From assembly GCF_008710275.1 (NCBI RefSeq), contig NZ_VYQE01000003.1, forward strand, positions 248,001-312,000: DNA of 64,000 nucleotides, given 5' to 3'. Within the stretch, counting starts at the first letter, position 1; each line of letters begins with the position of its first letter. The translations under genes and the position numbers were made by a program. This DNA comes from Histidinibacterium aquaticum (GTDB lineage Bacteria > Pseudomonadota > Alphaproteobacteria > Rhodobacterales > Rhodobacteraceae). Shown here one piece after another: positions 54,301 through 63,517 of this stretch. The notes under the pieces were generated by a model. The model did no database searches and was not told the DNA's origin. It worked only from the letters and a program-made list of their open reading frames with translations.

Positions 54301-54863
54301 AGAACACGCTTGCGACCATCAGCGCGATCTCGAAGCTGCTGCTGCGCCCGGAGGAATCCGCGCGCGACTACCAGGCCCGGCTCACCGAACGGCTGGGGGC
54401 GATCTCCCGGACGCACGACCTGCTGACCGAGGCCGACTGGACCACGGTCTCGTTCCGGGAGGTGCTGGCCAACGAGCTCAGCCCCTACGGAACCGGTGGC
54501 GGAACTGAGTACGCATACGACGGCCCCGATCTGTCGCTCGGAACGCGCGAAACCCTGTCGATCGGCATGGCGCTGCACGAACTGGCGACCAACTCGGCCA
54601 AGTACGGCGCACTCTCGGTCAAGGGAGGCCGCATCCTGGTGCGGAGCTCGACCGAAACCCTCGGGGACGGCAGGCTGCGGCAGTCCTTCCAGTGGGAGGA
54701 ACGGGGCGGGCCGCCGATCGAGACCACGCCGGAACGGAAAGGTTTCGGCACGATGGTCCTGGAGCGGGTACTGGGCCGGGATCTCGAGGCCGAGATCAAC
54801 ATGGACTTCCGTCGCGACGGCCTGGTCTTCACCGCAACCTTCGACCGGCGGCCGGTGTCATGA
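51312..54863 (+). CDS. Hybrid CheB-CheR-PAS-PAS-HWE sensor kinase
   Basis: An 1183-residue cytoplasmic protein. CheB methylesterase covers about 10-190 with Ser in GIGASAGG, His in VQHLSP and Asp in GTGSDGA. CheR covers about 205-470 with THFFRD and the SAM loop VPGCSTGEEAYSLA. A heptad coiled coil (about 645-735) repeats NEELxSx. Two PAS domains follow (about 735-845 and 855-970), then an HWE/HisKA_2 kinase with phospho-His in ELQHRVKNTLATIS near 990 and N-box LHELATNSAKYGALS. There is no TM segment. It has no strong RBS. It is coupled to its receiver gene by ATGA. Confidence 0.92.
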   Translation: MLDENATDPHPIVGIGASAGGLEALKSLVAAIPPNTGASFVIVQHLSPTQETILDQLLQAETRLEVTLIREYEPIEANRIYIVPPGQVLSIEHDRFHLTERDRTDTLHRPIDSFFASIARSCGRDSYCVVLSGTGSDGAEGLKEIKAAGGFAIVQESRNARFPGMPDSAVATGMVDFVLPVEQIPGRLQEIMSHRYRLHAEGDRRDLQQEIQEGLPAIMGRLAEVSGNDFSNYKPGTLVRRIERRMTLMRQRSVEDFIQAIREDDTQANLLAQEFLIGVTHFFRDPEAFEALRRDVIAPLVASDQRNIRIWVPGCSTGEEAYSLAILFLEEMDRAGASHVLQVFGTDIDVHALSSARYGQFGPASLEGLTEEQRERYFTLENGQMRAVPLLREACVFAPHNLVQDPPFSRLDLISCRNLLIYLSTELQRTVMPRLHFSLRPNGYLFLGPSEGLAGEDELFAPVHSKLKIFRKNPKAATRYSALRETFPRPRTQAPVPVETGSAGRFPGHGADYGTESLAEREFLRLHAAPFALVTRSGEVVYLSQRMAEFVRPTHGVPSSAIDAYLARELRVPLRTALADCAETGKPAVAENVMVGSGDTTVVYDIEVSPTSDNDDHFLVSLKQVRSLDSTAVGAVFEKRETADRDMLEIENFNLRRQLASAMQEYESSGQELKSSNEELLSMNEELQSSNEELETSREELQSINEELETVNAELQENNRLLTRANSDLKNLFEGTDIAVLFLDRNFLVRNYTPATTSIFGIRSRDIGRPISDLSSRIEYPQLATDAEEVDRTLQTVEREVVVKSSGETYLVRIRPYRTTANVIDGYVLSFFDITGRKTYEETLKRNEKELARQYAELENLYDTTPIGLCLMDREFRFLRVNEKLAAINGVPADEHVGRTFHDLLPELADELVKPYAQVFETGVPIIGQEFTGRTQVETDGERHWIADLYPVRSGGEVFAVGGCIRDVTEQARMLQRITRQNEHQKLLLGELQHRVKNTLATISAISKLLLRPEESARDYQARLTERLGAISRTHDLLTEADWTTVSFREVLANELSPYGTGGGTEYAYDGPDLSLGTRETLSIGMALHELATNSAKYGALSVKGGRILVRSSTETLGDGRLRQSFQWEERGGPPIETTPERKGFGTMVLERVLGRDLEAEINMDFRRDGLVFTATFDRRPVS

Positions 54864-55216
54864 CGGTGATCCTGATCGTCGAGGACGAGAGCCTGATCGC
54901 CGCCGATATCGAGATGATGGTCGAGGAGCGGGGCTTTTCCGTGCTCGGCCCCTGCCGGACCGTCGAGGCGGCGCTCGCTGCCGTCGCCGAGGCGCCTCCG
55001 GATGCGGCGCTGCTCGATATGAACCTGGGCGACGGCATCACGAGCATCCCCGTCGCGCGCGACCTCAAGACGCGCGCGATCCCGATGGCCTTCGTCTCGG
55101 GCTACACCGCCTCCACCATCGACCTGCCGAAGGACCTCGCGGACACTCCGCGCCTGTCGAAACCGATCGCCGAACCCGCCCTGGCCCAGCTGCTGAGGGA
55201 TCTGACCTCGGGCTGA
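54860..55216 (+). CDS. Single-domain response regulator, partner of the hybrid kinase
   Basis: A 118-residue receiver: acidic residues in LIVEDESLIAADIEMMVEE, phospho-Asp in AALLDMNLGDG, Thr/Ser in FVSGYTAS and Lys in RLSKPIAEP. This form is typical of partners of HWE kinases. Its ATG overlaps the kinase stop (54860-54863). With no output domain, it would relay to another protein, for example a PhyR-like or Hpt partner; not shown here. Confidence 0.88.
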   Translation: MTVILIVEDESLIAADIEMMVEERGFSVLGPCRTVEAALAAVAEAPPDAALLDMNLGDGITSIPVARDLKTRAIPMAFVSGYTASTIDLPKDLADTPRLSKPIAEPALAQLLRDLTSG

Positions 55217-55287
55217 GCGTCCCAGCGCTCGTCATTTCGGGCGCGGCGCGGTATGACCAACCCGGTATATCTCGAACGGAAAACCGG

Positions 55288-56259
55288 ATGAGCGACACGC
55301 CCGAGGGAACGGTCCATGCGGATGTCCTCATCCGCCGCGGACTCAAGCTCACGCACCTCCGCCTGCTCCGCGCCCTGGGTGAAACGGGCCAGGTGAGCGC
55401 CGCGGCGGACCTGCTCGCGATGTCGCAGCCCAGCGCCTCGCGAATGATGGCGGATCTCGAGCGGATCGCGGGCACCAAACTCTACGAGCGTCTGCCGCGC
55501 GGGGTGGCATTGACCGAGGCCGGCGAAGTGCTTGCAGGGCGCGCGCGGCGGATCACGAGCGAGCTCGACGATGCGGGAGAGGACCTGGCGCTCCTCTCCT
55601 CGGGCGTGCGCGGAAGCGTAAGCATCGGCGCCGTCACCGCCGCCGCCGTCGACATCGTCCTGCCGGCCCTGCAGACCCTGAGGCGCAGCTATCCGGACAT
55701 CGAGATCACGGTCCTGGTGGATACCTCCGACCGTCTGGCGGAGGGGCTGGCGACACGGGAGCTCGACCTCTACCTCGGGCGTCTGACCCCCGCGCTTCCG
55801 GCCCGCTCCGTGGAGCTTCGGCCCGTGGGACCGGAGCAACTCGATCTCATGGTGCGCGCGGACCATCCCCTGTTGTCGCGCTCCTCGATCTCGCTCGACG
55901 ATTGCCTCGCCTTCGACTGGGTGCTGCAGCCGCAGGGACGGCTCCTCCGGCAGACGGTGGAGCTCTACCTGCTCGAGACCGGCTACGGCCTGCCTCCGCG
56001 CCACGTCAGCACCTCGTCGATGCTCGTCACCCTGGCGCTCATCAGCTCGACGGACGCCATCGCTCCCTTCGCGCGATCCGCCGCCGGGTTCTTTACCGGG
56101 GAAGATCCGCGCCCCTCGCGCTTCGCGGTGCTGCCGGTCGACCAAAGGATGACGGTCTCTCCATACTCCGTCGTCACCCGGAGCGAAGAGCCGCTGTCCG
56201 CCTCCGCCCGCATCGTGTTCCAGGCGATCATGGAAGGCGTCGACGCAAAGCGCGCCTGA
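55288..56259 (+). CDS. LysR-family transcriptional regulator
   Basis: A 323-residue regulator. The N-terminal winged HTH (LKLTHLRLLRALGETGQVSAAADLLAMSQPSASRMMADLERIAGTKLYERLPRGVALTEAG region) is followed by a ligand-binding domain starting about residue 100. The long N-terminal extension and overall shape resemble the GbpR/PcaQ group. It is 64 nt upstream of sulP on the same strand, so sulP or ade are possible targets; LysR targets are more often divergent, so this is uncertain. The start at 55288 is by position and by the downstream HTH. Confidence 0.85.
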   Translation: MSDTPEGTVHADVLIRRGLKLTHLRLLRALGETGQVSAAADLLAMSQPSASRMMADLERIAGTKLYERLPRGVALTEAGEVLAGRARRITSELDDAGEDLALLSSGVRGSVSIGAVTAAAVDIVLPALQTLRRSYPDIEITVLVDTSDRLAEGLATRELDLYLGRLTPALPARSVELRPVGPEQLDLMVRADHPLLSRSSISLDDCLAFDWVLQPQGRLLRQTVELYLLETGYGLPPRHVSTSSMLVTLALISSTDAIAPFARSAAGFFTGEDPRPSRFAVLPVDQRMTVSPYSVVTRSEEPLSASARIVFQAIMEGVDAKRA

Positions 56260-56273
56260 AGGGGGGGGTGGCC

Positions 56274-56300
56274 AAAATACATTTCAATTATTAGATGTGT
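56274..56300. promoter_or_regulatory. AT-rich promoter-like patch before sulP
   Basis: The run CAAAATACATTTCAATTA and the following TTAGATGTGT are strikingly AT-rich for this genome, with an imperfect ACAT...ATGT inverted pair (56279-56298). It could hold a sulP promoter and a LysR-type site. An 8-G homopolymer (56261-56268) precedes it. Confidence 0.35.
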
Positions 56301-56323
56301 CGGAATTCAGCCGGAGCGCCTCA

Positions 56324-58060
56324 ATGTCCCCCTCCCGATTCCTGCCCGTCCCAGCCTGGGCCCGCCACTACGATCGATCCACCCTCGGCGCCGACCTGCT
56401 CGCGGCGGTGATCGTCACCATCATGCTCATCCCGCAATCGCTGGCCTATGCCCTGCTCGCGGGGCTGCCGCCCGAGGCCGGGCTCTATGCCTCTATCGTG
56501 CCGATCATACTCTACGCGCTCTTCGGCACCTCCAACGCGCTCGCGGTCGGTCCGGTGGCGGTCGTCTCGCTCATGACGGCCGCGGCGGTCGGCAACGTGG
56601 CCGCCTCCGGGACCATGGGCTACGCGACGGCCGCGCTGACCCTCGCGGCGCTCTCGGGGGCGATGCTCCTGGCGCTGGGGCTGCTGCGGATGGGCTTCGT
56701 CGCGAACTTCCTGAGCCACCCCGTCATCGCGGGCTTCATCACGGCCAGCGGCTTGCTGATCGCGGCGAGCCAGCTGGGGCACCTGATCGGCGTCCCGGTT
56801 TCGGGACATACCCTGCCCGAGATGCTCGCCAGCCTGTGGAACGGCCTGCCCGAGACGAACCTGCCCACGTTGCTACTGGGGGCCGGGGCGACGGCATTCC
56901 TCTTCTGGGTCCGAGGCGGACTGGCCAAGATACTGCAAAAGGCGGGTCTCTCGCAGAAGGCCGCGACGATCATCGCCCGCGCGGGCCCGGTGCTCGCCGT
57001 GGCCGTCACGACCGCCCTCGTCGCGGGCCTCGACCTGGAGGCGCAGGGCGTGGCCGTGGTCGGCGAGGTGCCGCAGGCCCTGCCGCCCTTCACCCTGCCC
57101 GACGTCTCGCCGTCGGTCCTGGCGCAACTCGCCCTGCCCGCCCTGCTGATCTCGATCATCGGCTTCGTGGAGTCCGTCTCCGTCGCGCAGACCCTCGCCG
57201 CCCGCCGCCGCGAGCGCATCGACCCGAACCGCGAGCTGATCGGCCTCGGCGCGGCCAACATGGGCGCGGCCTTCTCGGGCGGCTTCCCGGTCACCGGGGG
57301 CTTCGCGCGGTCGGTCGTCAACTTCGACGCCGGGGCGCGCACGCCGGCCGCGGGGGCTTTCACGGCGGGCGGCATCGCCATCGCCGCGCTGGCCCTTACG
57401 CCGCTCATCCACGACCTGCCCAAGGCGACGCTGGCGGCCACGATCATCGTCGCGGTCCTGTCGCTCGTGGACTTCTCGATCCTCCGGCGGGCCTGGCGCT
57501 ACGACCACGCGGACTTCTACACCGTGGCCGCGACCATCGCGCTGACGCTGCTCTTCGGAGTCGAGGTCGGCGTCTCGGCCGGCGTGCTCCTGTCGGTCGG
57601 GCTTCACCTCTGGCGCAATTCCCGGCCCCATGTGGCCGAGGTCGGGCTGGTGCCGGGCACGCAGCACTTCCGGAACCTCAACCGCCATGACGTCGCGCTG
57701 CACGACAAGGTCGTGACCTACCGGATCGACGAGGCGCTCTGGTTCGCCAACGCGCGGTTCCTCGAGGACCTCGTCCTCGGCCGCCTCGCTCGCAGCCCCG
57801 AGGTGACCGACATCGTGCTGATGTGCTCCGCGGTGAACGCCATCGACCTCTCCGCGCTGGAAAGCCTGGAGGCCATCGACAAGCGCCTCTCCGATCAGGG
57901 CGTCAGGCTGCACCTCTCCGAGGTGAAGGGCCCGGTGATGGACCGCCTCAAGGGCACGCATTTCCTCGAGCATCTCTCGGGCCGGGTGTTCCTGTCGCAG
58001 TTCGATGCCTGGTGCGCCCTCTGCGGCAGCGCGAAGCGGGCGGAGCCTGCGGCGGAATAG
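56324..58060 (+). CDS. SulP-family anion permease with STAS domain
   Basis: A 578-residue inner-membrane transporter of the SLC26/SulP family, about 10-14 helices. It has the typical LIPQSLAYALLAGLPPEAGLYASIVP and FGTSNALAVGPVAVVSLMTA, and a C-terminal STAS domain (about 440-560). Substrate is sulfate, bicarbonate or another anion. The ATG at 56324 has GGAG 7 nt upstream; a GTG nine codons earlier has no RBS. The STAS part is complete. Confidence 0.88.
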   Translation: MSPSRFLPVPAWARHYDRSTLGADLLAAVIVTIMLIPQSLAYALLAGLPPEAGLYASIVPIILYALFGTSNALAVGPVAVVSLMTAAAVGNVAASGTMGYATAALTLAALSGAMLLALGLLRMGFVANFLSHPVIAGFITASGLLIAASQLGHLIGVPVSGHTLPEMLASLWNGLPETNLPTLLLGAGATAFLFWVRGGLAKILQKAGLSQKAATIIARAGPVLAVAVTTALVAGLDLEAQGVAVVGEVPQALPPFTLPDVSPSVLAQLALPALLISIIGFVESVSVAQTLAARRRERIDPNRELIGLGAANMGAAFSGGFPVTGGFARSVVNFDAGARTPAAGAFTAGGIAIAALALTPLIHDLPKATLAATIIVAVLSLVDFSILRRAWRYDHADFYTVAATIALTLLFGVEVGVSAGVLLSVGLHLWRNSRPHVAEVGLVPGTQHFRNLNRHDVALHDKVVTYRIDEALWFANARFLEDLVLGRLARSPEVTDIVLMCSAVNAIDLSALESLEAIDKRLSDQGVRLHLSEVKGPVMDRLKGTHFLEHLSGRVFLSQFDAWCALCGSAKRAEPAAE

Positions 58061-58120
58061 TCCGCTGGACCCTCCGCCGCAAAGCCTGTTCTCTGCGGGC
58101 GACAGCTGACGGAGGGCGAC

Positions 58121-59815
58121 ATGGCCGATCTCGAGACACGCATCGCACAGGGCCGGGGCGACGAACCGGCCGATCTCGTCCTGCGCGGGGGCGAGGTCCT
58201 CGACCTCGTGACCGGAGAGCGGATCGCGGGCGACGTGGCGATCTGCGGCGACACCATCGTCGGCATCGGGCAGGACTACGAGGGCCGCGAGGTCGTCGAC
58301 GTCTCGGGCCTGACTCTGGTTCCGGGCTTTATCGACACGCACCTGCATATCGAGAGCTCTCTCGTCACCCCCTTCGAGTTCGACCGCTGCGTCGCGCCGC
58401 GCGGCGTCACCACGGCGATCTGCGATCCGCACGAGATCGCCAATGTCGTCGGCGTCGAGGGGATCCGCTACTTCCAGGAGGCCTCGCGCCGGACGGTGAT
58501 GGATATCCGCGTGCAGCTCTCCTCCTGCGTTCCCTCCAGTCACATGGAGACCGCCGGCGCCGAGATCGGGGCGGAGGACCTGCGGCCCCTCATGGGACAC
58601 GCGTCAGGCATCGGGCTGGCCGAGTTCATGAACTACCCCGGCGTGATCCACCGCGACCCCGGCGCCATGGCCAAGCTGCGGCTCTTCGAGGGCGGACACG
58701 TCGACGGCCACTGCCCGCTGCTCTCGGGCAAGGACCTCAACGCCTACGCCGCCGCCGGCATCCGCACAGAGCACGAGGCGACGAGCGCCGAGGAAGCCCG
58801 CGAGAAGCTGCAACGGGGCATGCGGGTCCTGATACGCGAGGGCTCGGTGTCGAAGGACCTGCACGCCCTGCAGCCGCTCCTGACCGAGCGGACGGCGCCC
58901 TACATGTGCCTCTGCACCGACGACCGGAACCCGCTCGACATCCACGAGCACGGGCACCTCGACTACATGATCCGCGAGCTCATCCGCCTCGGCACGCCGC
59001 CGCTCGCCGCCTACCGGGCCGCGTCCCTCTCCGGGGCGGAGGCCTTCGGCCTGAAGGACCGCGGCCTCGTGGCCCCAGGATACCGCGCGGATATCGTGGC
59101 GCTGCGCTCGCTCGAGGACTGCGACGCGGAGATGGTATGGTGCGCCGGGCGGCGCGTGGGGCCCGAGGCCTTCGCGGCCCGCGAGGAGATCGCCCCGGTG
59201 GGCCGCGACTCGGTGCGCGCCCCCCGGCTCGCTCCGGAGAGCTTCCGGATGGCGGCCAATACCGAGGCGACCGACGTCATCGGTATCCGGGAGGGGCAGA
59301 TCCTGACGGATCACCTCAGCGAAGACGTCCCCATCACCGACGGCGACAAGCGCCCCGACCCGGCGCGCGACCTTGTGCGCATCGCGGTCGTCGAGCGGCA
59401 CGGGAAGAACGGAAACATCGCCACGGGCTTCGTGCGCGGCTTCGGCATGACCACGGGCGCCATCGCCGGGACTGTCTGCCACGACCACCACAACATCGCC
59501 TGCGTCGGCGTCGACTATGCCGACATGGCGCTCGCCGCGAACCGCCTGGCCGAGATCGAGGGCGGCTTCGTCGTGGCCCGGGACGGCGAGATCCGGGCCG
59601 AGCTTCCCCTCCCCGTCGCGGGTCTCATGTCGCTCGATCCCTTCGAGGAGGTCCGGGACCGGCTGGTGGCGCTCCGCGCCGCCGCGACGGATCTCGGCGT
59701 CACCCTGGAGGAGCCCTTCCTCCAACTCGCCTTCCTCGCCCTTCCGGTGATTCCGGCGCTGAAGATCACCGACCGGGGTATGGTCGACGTGACGAAGTTC
59801 GAAATCATCGGCTGA
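58121..59815 (+). CDS. ade: Adenine deaminase
   Basis: A 564-residue amidohydrolase that converts adenine to hypoxanthine and ammonia. Metal motif [12 protein letters not shown], then [25 protein letters not shown] and the C-terminal domain with [25 protein letters not shown], which marks Ade. The ATG at 58121 has GGAGGG upstream. Genes on either side (SulP, GT-C-like) show no purine link. Confidence 0.93.
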   Translation: MADLETRIAQGRGDEPADLVLRGGEVLDLVTGERIAGDVAICGDTIVGIGQDYEGREVVDVSGLTLVPGFIDTHLHIESSLVTPFEFDRCVAPRGVTTAICDPHEIANVVGVEGIRYFQEASRRTVMDIRVQLSSCVPSSHMETAGAEIGAEDLRPLMGHASGIGLAEFMNYPGVIHRDPGAMAKLRLFEGGHVDGHCPLLSGKDLNAYAAAGIRTEHEATSAEEAREKLQRGMRVLIREGSVSKDLHALQPLLTERTAPYMCLCTDDRNPLDIHEHGHLDYMIRELIRLGTPPLAAYRAASLSGAEAFGLKDRGLVAPGYRADIVALRSLEDCDAEMVWCAGRRVGPEAFAAREEIAPVGRDSVRAPRLAPESFRMAANTEATDVIGIREGQILTDHLSEDVPITDGDKRPDPARDLVRIAVVERHGKNGNIATGFVRGFGMTTGAIAGTVCHDHHNIACVGVDYADMALAANRLAEIEGGFVVARDGEIRAELPLPVAGLMSLDPFEEVRDRLVALRAAATDLGVTLEEPFLQLAFLALPVIPALKITDRGMVDVTKFEIIG

Positions 59816-59918
59816 TCTCGCCGCCAGGGCAGCTTTCATCTTTCGGACGGCCTCTTGCCAAGAATTGGCCCAGCATGGGGGCGAGAACCCCTGGGACGAT
59901 TGCTTGGGGGAGGTCCGG

Positions 59919-61439
59919 TTGAGTACCAGTGAACCGCTTTCGGGTCCGGCACGGATCACGACCGGACCGGCGTGGGCCCTGGCCGGGCTGCTGATCGCCG
60001 TTGTCGTCGGCCTGGTCGCCCTGGGCGCATGGAGCGCGACGGGCGGGCCGGCCTTCCGGCTCGACGACGCATACATCGTGCTCAACAACGCCGCGGCCAT
60101 CGTGGGCGGAGACGCGAGCTTTCCCGAGGTCCGGCCGCTCCACGGCTCCACGAGCCTTCTTCACACGCTCGCCGTCTTCCTGCTGGGGCTGGCCATGCCG
60201 CCGGATGCCGCCCTGTTCTGGCTTGCCTGGGGCGCCGTGCTTGCCCAGGCGCTTGCCGCCCTGTTCCTTGCGCGGGAGTTGCAGCTTTCACTCGCCTTCG
60301 GTCTCGGCCTTGCGGCCCTCACCGCGACGGCAGGCGACTTGATCCGGGTCCAGGTGAACGGGCTCGAGACCGGCTGGATGGTGGCGGCGATCCTGTGGGT
60401 GCTGGCCCTGGCCGCAACCAGACCCACCCGCCCCTCGGTGGCGATCCTCGCGGGCTGCTTGCCGTTCATTCGGCCGGAGCTTGCGATCCTGTCGATCGTC
60501 CTCCTGGCGCACGGCCTGTGGCACATCCGCAGCCGGTCCGATCGCCGGGCCGCGATGGCCTTCGCCGGCACGTTCCTGGCCGTCACCGGCGCGCTGTGCC
60601 TGTTGCAGTACTGGCTGGCGGGCACCTTCCTGCCCGTGACGGGCGACGCCAAGAAATACTTCTTCGAGACGAGCGTCATGCCCTGGGATGAACGGGCGGC
60701 CCTCAGCGGGACGACGCTGATGCGCTTCGCCTTCTTTGCGGGAGGCCCCCTGCTGCTGGCATTGCTCGTGCCCAAGGGGACCTTGGCCAGGCTCGCCGTC
60801 GCCTTCGCCCTCGTGGCGACCCTCGCGCTCGCGGTCATGCACACGGCGATCCTGCCTCAGAACTGGATGAGGTATCTCTATTTCGTCCTGCCTGTCGCGG
60901 TGTTCTCGCTCGCCATGCTGAGGGCGTCCGACGCGCCGGGCTCTCGCCGTGCGACGATGCTGATCCTGGTGGCCGGACTGGCTTTCAACATCGCCGCCTC
61001 GGTGCCCAGGCTGGGGGATCACCTGGGCGTTCTCGCGGCCAAGCGCTCCACGCTCGAGCAGACCTCCGACTGGATCAACCGGAACCTGGAACCGGAGACC
61101 CCCCTGCTCATCCACGATATCGGCTACGTCTCCTGGGCCACGTCGCAGCGTCTGTTCGACATCGTCGGACTGCGCTCGCCGGAGGCTGTCCCGATCAACC
61201 GCGCATTGCGGTACCAAAGGGGAGCGGAGGGACAGGCGGACGCGCTCGAGGCGATGATCGACGTGTCCGGCTCCTGCACGTTGCTCGTGAGCGATGGATG
61301 GAACAGCATCGCCAATTTCACGGGCAGCTTGAGGGGCCGGGGCTGGAGCGTCTTGCCCCATCCGGCCGGACACCCACCCGGGCATCAGGTCTATCTGCTC
61401 GAGCACATCGACCGCAGGACCTGCAACGGCCGAGACTGA
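59919..61439 (+). CDS. GT-C-like multi-pass membrane protein (putative glycosyltransferase)
   Basis: A 506-residue protein with about 11-12 hydrophobic segments. After the first helix comes FRLDDAYIVLNNAAAIVGG, matching the DDAY motif of GT-C enzymes that use polyprenyl-linked sugars. A soluble C-terminal region of about 130 residues follows. It would glycosylate a lipid or surface polymer in the periplasm; the exact activity is unknown. A TTG start at 59919 is chosen because GGGGGAGG lies 5 nt upstream. It sits immediately before holB. Confidence 0.65.
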   Translation: MSTSEPLSGPARITTGPAWALAGLLIAVVVGLVALGAWSATGGPAFRLDDAYIVLNNAAAIVGGDASFPEVRPLHGSTSLLHTLAVFLLGLAMPPDAALFWLAWGAVLAQALAALFLARELQLSLAFGLGLAALTATAGDLIRVQVNGLETGWMVAAILWVLALAATRPTRPSVAILAGCLPFIRPELAILSIVLLAHGLWHIRSRSDRRAAMAFAGTFLAVTGALCLLQYWLAGTFLPVTGDAKKYFFETSVMPWDERAALSGTTLMRFAFFAGGPLLLALLVPKGTLARLAVAFALVATLALAVMHTAILPQNWMRYLYFVLPVAVFSLAMLRASDAPGSRRATMLILVAGLAFNIAASVPRLGDHLGVLAAKRSTLEQTSDWINRNLEPETPLLIHDIGYVSWATSQRLFDIVGLRSPEAVPINRALRYQRGAEGQADALEAMIDVSGSCTLLVSDGWNSIANFTGSLRGRGWSVLPHPAGHPPGHQVYLLEHIDRRTCNGRD

Positions 61440-61577
61440 GCGGCGACCGCTCGTCTCGAGTCCGGGCTTTGGCGCCCCGCCGCCGGATGCCCGTGGCGAA
61501 CGCCGCGCCATCGAATTCTCGCCCCGGAAGACGCGGGGGCGATTGCGCGGCTCCGGGCTTTGGGGGAGAAGCGGGGC

Positions 61578-62714
61578 ATGGCCGATCCTGCCGATCTCCC
61601 CGATCCCGACCGCCTGCCGGGCGCACCGCACCCGCGCGAGACGCCGCGGCTATTCGGCCAGGAGGCGGCGGAGGCCGCGTTCCTCGAAGCCTACGGGTCG
61701 GGGCGGCTGCACTCTGGATGGATGCTGACCGGGCCCCGGGGCGTGGGCAAGGCGACGCTGGCCTGGAAGATCGCGACCTTCCTGCTCGCCGAGCCGCCGC
61801 CCGGGGACGGCCTCTTCGGCCCCCCGCCCGTGCCGGAGACCCTCGAGGTCTCCCCCGACAACCCGGACGCCCGACTCGCGAGGTCGGGGGCGCATCCCCG
61901 GCTCCACCTCGTCCGGCGCGGGCCCAACGACCGGGGCGACCGGCTCTCGGCCGAGATCCGGGCCGATGTCGTGCGGGGGATGAAGCGCTTCTTCCAGCTA
62001 TCGGCCACGGACGGCGGGAGGCGGGCGGTTATCGTCGACGCCGCCGACGAGATGAACGTGGCGGCCGCGAACTCGCTCCTGAAGGAGCTGGAGGAACCGC
62101 CCGCCCGCACGACGCTGTTGCTGGTCGCGCATGGGCCCTCCCGGCTCCTGCCAACCATCCGCTCGCGCTGCCGCGAACTGAGGCTGCGCCCTCTTGGGCC
62201 CGAGGACATGGAGCGGGCGCTGACCCAGGCGGGCGTCGAGACCGCAGAGACCGCGGCCATCGCGACGCTCTCGGAAGGCTCGGTGGGCGAGGCGATCCGC
62301 CTGGCGCAGGGCGACGGGCTCTCGGTCTACGGCGACCTGGTTCGGCTCTTCGAAGGCCTGCCCCGGATCGAACGCCCCGCTGCCATCAAGCTCGCCGACA
62401 GTTGCGCCGGCCGGCAGAACGACGCGCGTTTCGAGCTGGTGCTGGACCTGATCGACCGCTTCCTCGCGCGGACGGCGCGGGCCGGGCTGCAGGGCGCTCC
62501 CTCGGTCCAGGGCGCGCCCGGAGAGGCGCGGCTCCTGCCCCGTCTCGCACCGGGGCCGAAGGCGTCGCGGGCCTGGGCGCAGCTGGCGCAGGTGCTCACC
62601 GAACGCTCCCGCCACGGGCGGGCGGTCAACCTTGACCCTGCCAGCCTCATCCTCGATATGGTCCTGAAGATCGAAGAGACGGCCCGCGCAGAGGCCGCGT
62701 CCGAGGTTTCATGA
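61578..62714 (+). CDS. holB: DNA polymerase III subunit delta' (HolB)
   Basis: A 378-residue clamp-loader subunit. The AAA+ P-loop GPRGVGKA is at residues 52-59, sensor/Walker B region RRAVIVDAADEMNVAAANSLLKELEEPP, and LLPTIRSRCRELRL follows. The zinc cysteines of other DnaX-type subunits are absent. The start MADPADLPDP (61578) has GGGGAGAAGCGGGG upstream. It overlaps tatD by ATGA, the usual holB-tatD coupling in alphaproteobacteria. Confidence 0.92.
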   Translation: MADPADLPDPDRLPGAPHPRETPRLFGQEAAEAAFLEAYGSGRLHSGWMLTGPRGVGKATLAWKIATFLLAEPPPGDGLFGPPPVPETLEVSPDNPDARLARSGAHPRLHLVRRGPNDRGDRLSAEIRADVVRGMKRFFQLSATDGGRRAVIVDAADEMNVAAANSLLKELEEPPARTTLLLVAHGPSRLLPTIRSRCRELRLRPLGPEDMERALTQAGVETAETAAIATLSEGSVGEAIRLAQGDGLSVYGDLVRLFEGLPRIERPAAIKLADSCAGRQNDARFELVLDLIDRFLARTARAGLQGAPSVQGAPGEARLLPRLAPGPKASRAWAQLAQVLTERSRHGRAVNLDPASLILDMVLKIEETARAEAASEVS

Positions 62715-63517
62715 GTGCCATTCCCCAGATCGTCGACAGCCACTGCCACCTCGACTTTCCCGACTTCCAGGGAGAGCGGGATGCGGTGATCGACCGCGCC
62801 CATGCCGCCGGCGTGACGCGGATGGTGACGATCTGTACCCGGCTGCGGACCGAGCCGCAGGTGCGCGCCATCGCCGAGGCGCACCCTTCTGTCTTCTACG
62901 CCGCGGGCACGCACCCGATGTCTGCCGCGGACGAGCCCATGGCCTCCGTCGACGAACTGGTCGATCTGGCCAGGCATCCCAAGTTCGTGGGCATCGGCGA
63001 AAGCGGGCTCGACTACCACTACACCGCCGAGAGCGCCGAGGTGCAGAAGCAGTCGCTGCGCATCCACATCGACGCGGCGCGCGAGACCGGGCTGCCGCTC
63101 ATCATCCACGCCCGCGACGCGGACGAGGACATGGCGGCGATCCTGCGCGAGGGCCATGACAACGGGCCCTACCCCTGCGTGATGCACTGCTTCTCCTCGG
63201 GACGGGGCCTCGCGGAGGCCGCGCTCGACATGGGCTTCTACCTCTCGATGTCTGGGATCTCCGCCTTCCCGCGCTCCACCGAGCTGCGCGAGATCTTCGC
63301 CGCCGCCCCGCGCGACCGGATCCTCGTCGAGACCGACAGCCCCTATCTCGCGCCGCCCCCGCATCGCGGCAAGCGCAACGAGCCCGCTTATACCGCGCAC
63401 ACGGCGAAGGTCGGGGCCGAGACCATGGGCATGGACTACGCCGACTTCGCCGCGCAGACCTCGGCGAACTTCGACCGGCTCTTCTCCAAGGCCGCGGCCT
63501 GGTCCGGGACCGCCTGA
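62711..63517 (+). CDS. tatD: TatD-family metal-dependent hydrolase
   Basis: A 268-residue TIM-barrel hydrolase with SHCHLDFP, GESGLDYHYT, HARDADEDMAAIL, MHCFSSG and VETDSPYLAPPPHRGKRNEP, all conserved. TatD proteins are 3'-to-5' DNA exonucleases or deoxyribonucleases; the form encoded after holB is often called YcfH. Overlaps of 4 nt with holB and 1 nt with the next gene. Confidence 0.92.
   Translation: MSAIPQIVDSHCHLDFPDFQGERDAVIDRAHAAGVTRMVTICTRLRTEPQVRAIAEAHPSVFYAAGTHPMSAADEPMASVDELVDLARHPKFVGIGESGLDYHYTAESAEVQKQSLRIHIDAARETGLPLIIHARDADEDMAAILREGHDNGPYPCVMHCFSSGRGLAEAALDMGFYLSMSGISAFPRSTELREIFAAAPRDRILVETDSPYLAPPPHRGKRNEPAYTAHTAKVGAETMGMDYADFAAQTSANFDRLFSKAAAWSGTA

Noticed and set aside
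56261-56268. Run of eight G as a phase-variable tract
   Set aside because: It lies after the LysR stop and outside any coding or clear promoter spacer, so slippage would have no obvious effect.
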